64,000 nt of DNA from Sclerodactyla briareus (lineage: Eukaryota > Echinodermata > Holothuroidea > Dendrochirotida > Sclerodactylidae), in the NCBI GenBank assembly GCA_026419785.1, contig JAODTK010003654.1, positions 400,001 to 464,000 on the forward strand, in the 5' to 3' direction. The notes under the pieces are model-generated. The model was given only the letters and a program-made list of their open reading frames with translations. It was not told the origin of the DNA and searched no databases. Numbering within the stretch: position 1 is the stretch's first letter; every line of letters begins with the position of its first letter. Below, one piece after another: positions 57,739 to 64,000 of the stretch. The position numbers were made by a program, and so were the translations under genes.

Positions 57739-60678
57739 TGTGTAGAGTAAAGGGTCCAGAAGTCATGTATATGTCTCATAGATCCTCAAATCACTTCCAA
57801 AGGGTAAATTGGAATATCCCAACAGAAATGCTAGATTTTGAACCTCAAATTTGGGCACACCGGTGGTGGGGTTTTTGATATGTCCTCTTTAACACCTGTG
57901 CTAGTTTTGAGCATCACTCTGTTACAAGACCATTGTCCTTTAATAATAATGTGGCACGACACCACATTTGTGAGCCATGATGCTTGAAGGATGGATTTGT
58001 GGCCTGGAATCCAAAAAATAGCAGCAAGAGTACAACAGTTATCATCATGGTATTGTGGACGGGGCATAACCTTCAGGGAAAACTGGGTTGGTTATAAAGG
58101 CCTGGATTCTGGGGACTTCCGTGGCGAAGTGCTGTGTAAACCCAGTTGTTATTATTCACTGCTCAAGGTACCTTTCGGGACATCTACGCATACAGAATGT
58201 TTTGTGAAAAAAAAGGTTCTTCTTAGTAAAACATTCTTTGCCTACGCACTGCCATGGTTCAAATTAGGGACCTTTGGTTGATGAACTGCGGGGACTGCGG
58301 CTGTGTTATTGGTGGCCACTGCTTCCAGATGGAGCCCGTACTAGTAATGATGAGGGGAACAGTGGTTAGAGCTACCACATCAAGCACTGATTTCAGTTCA
58401 TTTATTGAAAACCAGTATAAATATAGCAATATTATAAAAAAGGAGTACAATTATAAAAGAAAGAACCACAAGAAGAACCAAGTAACTGCAAAAGAATAAC
58501 ACAAGTATTATAGAGAGAGAATAAGGAACACCATCAGCCATAATGGATAAAATGTTCAAAAGATGAGTACGAGTACGTGTAAGACTAATTCACATAGATG
58601 AATAGACATCCAGGGTGAATTTATTTCTTCCCCCCTCCCATTAGGATTAAATTCAGGGGTGCTCTTTTTGATTGATTTTTTTTAATTTTTCTCATAAATA
58701 TAGCAGATTTATAAAAAGGAGTACAATTATCAAACTATAGAGAATAGAACACCAGTCATCCATAATAGATGAAAATGGTTCAAAAATTACAAATGACGAA
58801 AGGGCTATTTCCATTATTAAGCGATCCTCTTGTGGCCCCATTCCCCCCCCCCCCCCCCCCCACCCCCTCCACCCGTTAGGGTTATTTCATGGGTCCTTTG
58901 TTATTGATTTTTTTTAGCAGAGTCCAGGACTAGTCGAAGAATCCATGCAGTCATGACGATGTGTACATGTGTTTCCCTTTCAATGAGTACTTGAATCTCA
59001 CCGTTTTAGTCCATGGTCAAAGAGGTCAATCCTAACAAAAGTTCCCATGCTTGGATTCTTCACATCAGATGCTTCAGTCCAGGAATCACTAAGCTTCTAG
59101 CGTCCTGGGTCAGCAATCCAGAGACGAATTGGCAATCCCTCCCCACGTTTCCAAGCATGAGGGGGTTTACGGTAGCATCACTTGCCCAGTATATCACATC
59201 CGGGAGATCACGGTTGACGGACCCATTGCTCTATGATGGTAGTTCCTTTATGATCAACTTATCAATTCACAGCCGTCACTATACAGTTTCCGGCAGAGAC
59301 TAGTTATTTATTATTGCCCTTCCCAAAGGTCTGGGTGGCAGATATTTAGGGGGTATTTTCTTGTGAAGATATTCATGAAAAAGTGTGTTCCCCCTAAGAC
59401 CTAATATTCTATGGGCTCCTATGGCAAGGAAGTCATGCCTTTTCTTTTTGTAAACAAGTGCATATATATATATATTATATATATATATATATAATATATA
59501 TATATATTATAGATATATATATATTCTAATTTGAGCAGCCTATAAGCTAACCCAACAGTCCTTCTTGCCCCCCCTCGAACCACGGAATTCACATCATGAC
59601 TCAAATTGGCACCTCTGTACCCCAAGAATGTGCTCCTTATGATTCCCGGCTAAATGTCACTACCTGGTCCAATGTTTGGGCAATCCTGATCAGCTGTTTG
59701 CACTCCTCAGATAGATTCAGAGGCCACCATACTAATCACTGTCTTAAATGATTCTCTCCAAATCTCAAATTAGTTTCAAAACTCTTTTCATTCTTGTGTT
59801 ATTACAATAGTTTATAACTCATGTGACTAAACACTATGAAAAATTTCCCTAAGTTTTTTCTGTGGTTTTTTCACATTTGAAAAACTGACATTGCGCAAAT
59901 GCTCTATAGATGTGTCTGCCGGAAGTGATGGCAGAATATATCAGGTTCATCAGAGTGAACCTTACTCGAAGCCGATTGATTCTCCTTCATGGAGGAATAA
60001 TAATTCAATTTCCAATAACAAACAAAGGACAAAATTGCTTGGTTGGTAGCAAAATATTACTCTGATTGAGTTGACCCTGATATATTCTGCTATTTATATC
60101 CGGGCTGAACAACCATTCAGATTTTAAGAGAACAAAGGAAATGCTTGTTTGTACTGTTTGTCATCTGGTTGCAATTACATGGAGTCTAACACTTCAACTT
60201 TAATGACTGGGTGGGGTTGGACCTAGTTTCAGAGTTCCTTTCTCTCTTCAATGTGACTTGAGTCATATGTTCATTCTTGCAAAAGCCTCCGGCTGCCTTG
60301 ACATTTGCACGACATTAACACAGTGGCACATGTTTTGCACATATGTTAGGGTCATTTGCAATCTCTCGAAATTTGTTAACATGCCTTGTGAAGACTCAAA
60401 AAAATTAACTCATTCCCCCATTAAATGTGTCATTTTTCTTCCCCAGGTGGCTGTCCACATGAGTCAGTGAGTTGCCGTACATGAATACACTGGCCTCGAC
60501 GTGAGTGTTCTGAATTCTCCCTCTTTTGAGACACTAGATCTAGACCAGGTTGTGAATTTGAGATAAAAGCCATCTATTTGTAATCAAATTTGAATAATTC
60601 ACACATTCTATCTGCAATGTCCTGAATACTGTGCATTGCATATATGCTCTAATTCCTATGTCGGGTGCAGTGTGTAGG
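57739..60678 (+). repeat. Tandem segmental duplication, copy 2 (2.9 kb)
   Basis: Full-length second copy of 55,040-57,738, differing by many 1-base indels, some substitutions and a few larger gaps. The internal ~240-bp doubling is at 58,435-58,690 and 58,700-58,915. No coding exon was found in either copy. Confidence 0.85.
59461..59525. repeat. AT dinucleotide microsatellite (copy 2)
   Basis: A TA tract at the corresponding position in the second duplication copy, with different length and interruptions. Confidence 0.9.
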
Positions 60679-61099
60679 CTTTCATAAGGGTTGGGCACAA
60701 CCGTGCAACAGATTCTGACAAATTGGATTGTTGTATCGATTTGCCAGTCTCACTGGTTCTCTGATTTTCCGTTTCCATACACATGTCACGGAATATGGAT
60801 TTTAATGCATTTTCAACACAGTCTTGGTAGCAAACTATCTAGCGCACTGCAAGGTGAAATTCATTCTGTTGAAGAGAGAATAATATGGCGGCCACTGGGA
60901 TGGAGATTTTTATTTCTGACTGAAAAGTGTGTTAATAGGAATGTACTGATGAACGACAAGAATTTCTTTGTGATCCCAATTTGGGTTGCGACTCATATGA
61001 TGGTGTACTCCTCGTGATAATTGTACTGTCAAGGTGAACCTGTGAAGCAACTTCATCTAGCCCCAATATGGTCCCTGTGTCACATGCTGTAATAGGTTT

Positions 61100-62945
61100 T
61101 TGATTCTTGCGAAGTCAGAAGAATCGATGCAGTCATGTTCGTGCGTATTTGTGTGTGTAATGTGTGGATGTTATGCGGATGTGAACACGATAACTGTTCG
61201 ACCGCTCACCTGGATGGTGACGCTCCAACTTGTTATTTGTGTTCCCCATGATTAGACCCATGAACCCTATGTTTTGGGGTCATGTCAGAGTCATCGGGTC
61301 ACCAGAGGTCCAAGTCTGAAACCTTGTGAACAACGATGATCCAAAACGGTTTGATTCTGATCAGGTTTCCAATTTGGTGTGTAGCTTTCTTAATGGGGAG
61401 TACAGGAACCCTATTGTTTCTGGTATTATAGGTCGGGTGAATTTGTGAAAAATAGAAAATTTGTGAAAAGTCCATGATTTTTTGCGCCAATTTTGGCTTG
61501 TGACCACGATAAACCTCGACCCCAACATGGATGGATGAATGCATTCCTGGTAATGTTGTTCCGCCATGATTAGTAACATGAAACCCTATTGTTTTGGTGT
61601 CAAGTCAGAGGTCATCTGAGGTCACCAGAGGTCAAGTCTGAAAACCTTGTGAACACATAAGTCCAGAATGGTGTTGTCTATCGGGTTAAATTGGGTGTGT
61701 AGCTTTCCTTATGGGAGTACAGGAACCCTATTGTTTTTGGTTATAGTCAAGGGTTTGATTTTGGTCGAAAATAGAAAATCTTGTGAAAAGTCACTATTTT
61801 GGCCAAGTATTGCTTGGTAACACGATAACCTCAACCCCACCTGGATGGATAAAGTTCATACTTGGTATGTGTGTTCCCACATGATTGCATACATGAACCC
61901 TATTGTTTTTGGGGTCAGGTCAGAGAACGTCTGAGGTCACCAGAGGTCCCAAAGTCCTGAAAAACCCTTCATGAACCGATAAGTCCAGAACGGTTTGACT
62001 TGATCAGGTTTCAAATTTGTGTGTAGTCTTTGTATGGGTAGTACAGGAACCCTTGTTTCTGGTAATGGGCGGGGTGAATTTTTGTGAAAAATAAAAATGT
62101 TGTGATTTGGCCAATTTTTGGCCTTGTGAACACGATAACTCGACCCACATGGATGGATGGAGTGCATACCGGGTATGTGTGTTCCCCATGATATTACATG
62201 AACCCCCCTCTTGTTTTGGGGTCAAGTCAGAGGTCATCTACCCACGAGGTCACCAAGGTCCAAAGGTTGAAAACCTTGACATGACACGATAATGCCAGAA
62301 GGTTGGTCTGATCGGGTTGACATTGGGGTGTGTGATCTTTCTTTGGGAGAGTACAGGACCCTATTGTTTTGGTATACTCAGGTTAAATTTGGGTCGAAAT
62401 AAAAATTTGTGAAGAAGTCACTTATTTTGGCCAATTATGATTTGGCTTGTGAAAAAACCCGATAGCTCTACACCACCTGGATGGTTGAATTTCATACTTG
62501 GTATTTGTGTTCCCACATGATTGCATACATGAACCCTATTGTTTTTGGGGTCAGGTCAGAGGTAATCTGAGGTCACCAGGGGTCACAGTCTGAAAACCTT
62601 GTGAGCACGATAAGTCCAGAATGGTTGGTCTGATCGGGTTTTAATTTGGTGTGTAGCTTCTTATGGGAGATCAGGAACCCTATTGTTTTTTGGTATAGCT
62701 CAGGTTCGGTGATTTTGGTTCGAAATTAGAAAATTTGGGAAAGTCAATATTTTGGCCAATTCTGGCTTGTGAACTGAACACGCGACCCCACCTGGAATGA
62801 ATGAGCTCATACTTGGTTAGTGTGTTTCCTGATTGATGAGTTCCTGAACTACTGTGTTAGGTCACCATAGTCAAAGTCTGACATCCTCGAAATTAGTGTG
62901 TAGCTAATTATCAAGAGTATAGGAACCTATTGGTTGGTTGGAACA
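61100..62945 (+). repeat. ~305-bp satellite array, second locus (about 6 units)
   Basis: The same unit as 36.4-38.7 kb, with 'cacctggatgg' landmarks near 61,208, 61,519, 61,834, 62,141, 62,470 and 62,784. It starts with the same head ('gaatcgatgcagtcatg' plus GT-rich DNA at 61,105-61,180). It ends with the same truncated unit, 'gtgtagct...agagtataggaacc', as the first array. Confidence 0.92.
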
Positions 62946-63044
62946 AATGGGAAATTCCACATATGTTATGTTTCGCCTCATACGAGCTGGTACAACTCCC
63001 ATTTGTCCTGTGTCTGGCTATCGGTTTTCAGAAAGTGTCTACGA

Positions 63045-63125
63045 TCACGAAGAAGCCTTTGGCTTCTGGTTAAAGTCTCGGTCTCCCTGGTGGAGGTCAC
63101 GCTCTACCCACTGTGCCAACCACTC
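63045..63125 (-). repeat. tRNA-like sequence with terminal hairpin
   Basis: On the minus strand 'gttggcacagtgggtagagc' gives a good Pol III A box, followed by a degenerate B-box-like 'gagactttaacc'. Next to it is a perfect 7-bp hairpin (agaagcc, ttt, ggcttct; 63,051-63,067). No full cloverleaf, so a tRNA pseudogene or SINE head. Confidence 0.5.
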
Positions 63126-63202
63126 TCGTTTTAGTTGTCGCAGTACCATAAGTTGTCCCATTTAGTCCTCCCCTTAGACTATGTTCAATTTTTTGTTTAC
63201 AG

Positions 63203-63366
63203 TGCAGCCCGACAGGTCACACATCTTTCACGTACACATTCCCAGTGGAGTGGAAGTCCAGGCTGTCACCACTCTTTACAAAATCGGTCGGATCCTGTTC
63301 CAGATCTCTGATCGATGACTGTTCCGCAGTCGTGGCTCTGAACAGGAAGATCTCTTGCCAAGAGTG
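63203..63366 (+). CDS. PARN: PARN exon 15: RRM, cap-binding domain
   Basis: The acceptor is 'ttttttgtttacag' and the donor GTAGGT. It reads QPDRSHIFHVHIP, VTTLYKIGRILFQIS, then after a shift IDDCSAVVALNRK. This follows vertebrate QPKRDHVLHVTFP, LYQLFSAFGNIQIS, WIDDTSAFVSL, the RRM that binds poly(A) and the m7G cap. The family's cap-contacting Trp lies just before IDD. Here only a single G remains at that point (63,310), a 2-base gap. Later RRM and C-terminal exons are not seen before the window ends. Confidence 0.88.
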
Positions 63367-64000
63367 GTAGGTGATCGTGCTAAATTTCATTCAATTTTTA
63401 AAAGCAATGCCTCCACCTGGCAGCCGCTCTGTTCCAAAATTGTTTGGTGACCTGATGACCTGAGCTGTGACTCGGGAGTCGGAGTCATAGACTATCGAAA
63501 TATTTTGGTGGAAACATGATACCAATAAAATCCCAAGTTCATAGTGACCCAAAATTATACATTTTAATACTTAACTGTGTTCACTTTTGAGTCCTTAACC
63601 AACCACTCTTCACACTTGTCCATTGACCGAAACTTGGCACACTTGTCTTCCGATAGAGGGAATCTAGGAGGGTTTGAGTGTTGGCATCATCATCCCACCA
63701 CCTGACATAGTTAGCATAATTCCTCAAGATTGTCCGATTTCATCAATATTAGGCCGTTGTGGCTGTAGGCTCCATCTTGCCAAATCAGTAGTAAGAGATC
63801 ATAATCTAGGCATTTACTTGAACTTTTTGTCACAAACCTGGACCAAACTAGTCCTGACAAAAACTGTCGTCTATTTGGGTCCACAGAGGTCAAGTTGTTG
63901 GAAACCAATGAAACTTGGTACACATGGAGTATCTTTGTCTCTACAAGTTACAGTCCCCCTTGCGTAAACATCGAACAGCCAAAACAGGACAGGAAAGAGA

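Larger units (their letters stand above)
17093..63366 (+). other. PARN: PARN gene, poly(A)-specific ribonuclease (exon 1 and 3' exons not found)
   Basis: PARN is a Mg2+-dependent DEDDh 3'-5' exoribonuclease. It shortens mRNA poly(A) tails and trims small RNAs such as snoRNAs and telomerase RNA, acting as a dimer in nucleus and cytoplasm. I assembled the gene by translating across GT-AG boundaries and comparing with the vertebrate protein as known. The exon order matches throughout: nuclease part 1 with IDGEF, R3H, nuclease part 2 with GHNMMLD and EAGYDA, then the RRM. Fifteen exons are read and the introns run from 0.5 to 13.3 kb. The first exon (start codon and about six residues) and everything after the RRM core are missing or unrecognised. 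Nearly every exon has a 1-base indel, and exon 12 has an in-frame TAG. Because introns and splice sites are kept, a processed pseudogene is excluded. Sequencing error is the favoured cause; a decayed duplicate is the alternative. Confidence 0.9.

Noticed and set aside
17093-63366. PARN as a processed (retro) pseudogene
   Set aside because: Exons are separated by large introns with GT-AG sites at the family's conserved positions.

Overview
The window is animal genomic DNA. It is intron-rich, dense in repeats, and has no intact long ORF. The gene content (one conserved metazoan gene split by GT-AG introns), the many tRNA-derived SINEs, the repeats built on 'tgaccttgaaatgacc', the frequent 'taggcctac' motifs and a DIRS-type retroelement all fit a marine invertebrate. 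An echinoderm or a close deuterostome relative is my best guess; this is inference. Small indels interrupt nearly every coding exon while the splice sites survive. That pattern looks like an unpolished long-read assembly more than a dead gene, but sequence alone cannot settle it.

Positions 1-17,000 hold no gene I can support. They contain dispersed repeats, SINE copies, short tandem arrays (10.7-11.2 kb, 14.2-14.5 kb), a repeat cluster at 9.4-10.3 kb and an unusual number of poly-G/poly-C runs. From about 17.1 kb to beyond 63.3 kb the plus strand carries one gene, PARN, the poly(A)-specific ribonuclease. I could read 15 exons: the first nuclease half (17.1-26.0 kb), R3H domain (26.1-32.5 kb), second nuclease half (34.6-50.6 kb), a tentative linker exon (52.6 kb) and the cap-binding RRM (63.2 kb). 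Exon 1 with the start codon and the C-terminal exons were not found.

Two long PARN introns hold the accessory content. The 13.3-kb intron (35.4-48.7 kb) contains a ~305-bp satellite array, a ~109-bp tandem array, and inside the latter a DIRS-like retrotransposon (39,975-45,743). The DIRS element has inverted terminal repeats and an internal region complementary to both ends. Its gag-like ORF carries an 88-codon module repeated about four times. The element's 3' third plus flank is duplicated in tandem (44,882-47,430). The 10.5-kb intron (52.7-63.2 kb) contains a 2.8-kb tandem duplication and a second ~305-bp satellite array. That array shares its start and end sequences with the first, which suggests a mobile element that carries its own satellite.

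PARN is the only host gene seen, so no operon-like cooperation is implied. The other content is transposons and satellites lying in its introns and upstream.
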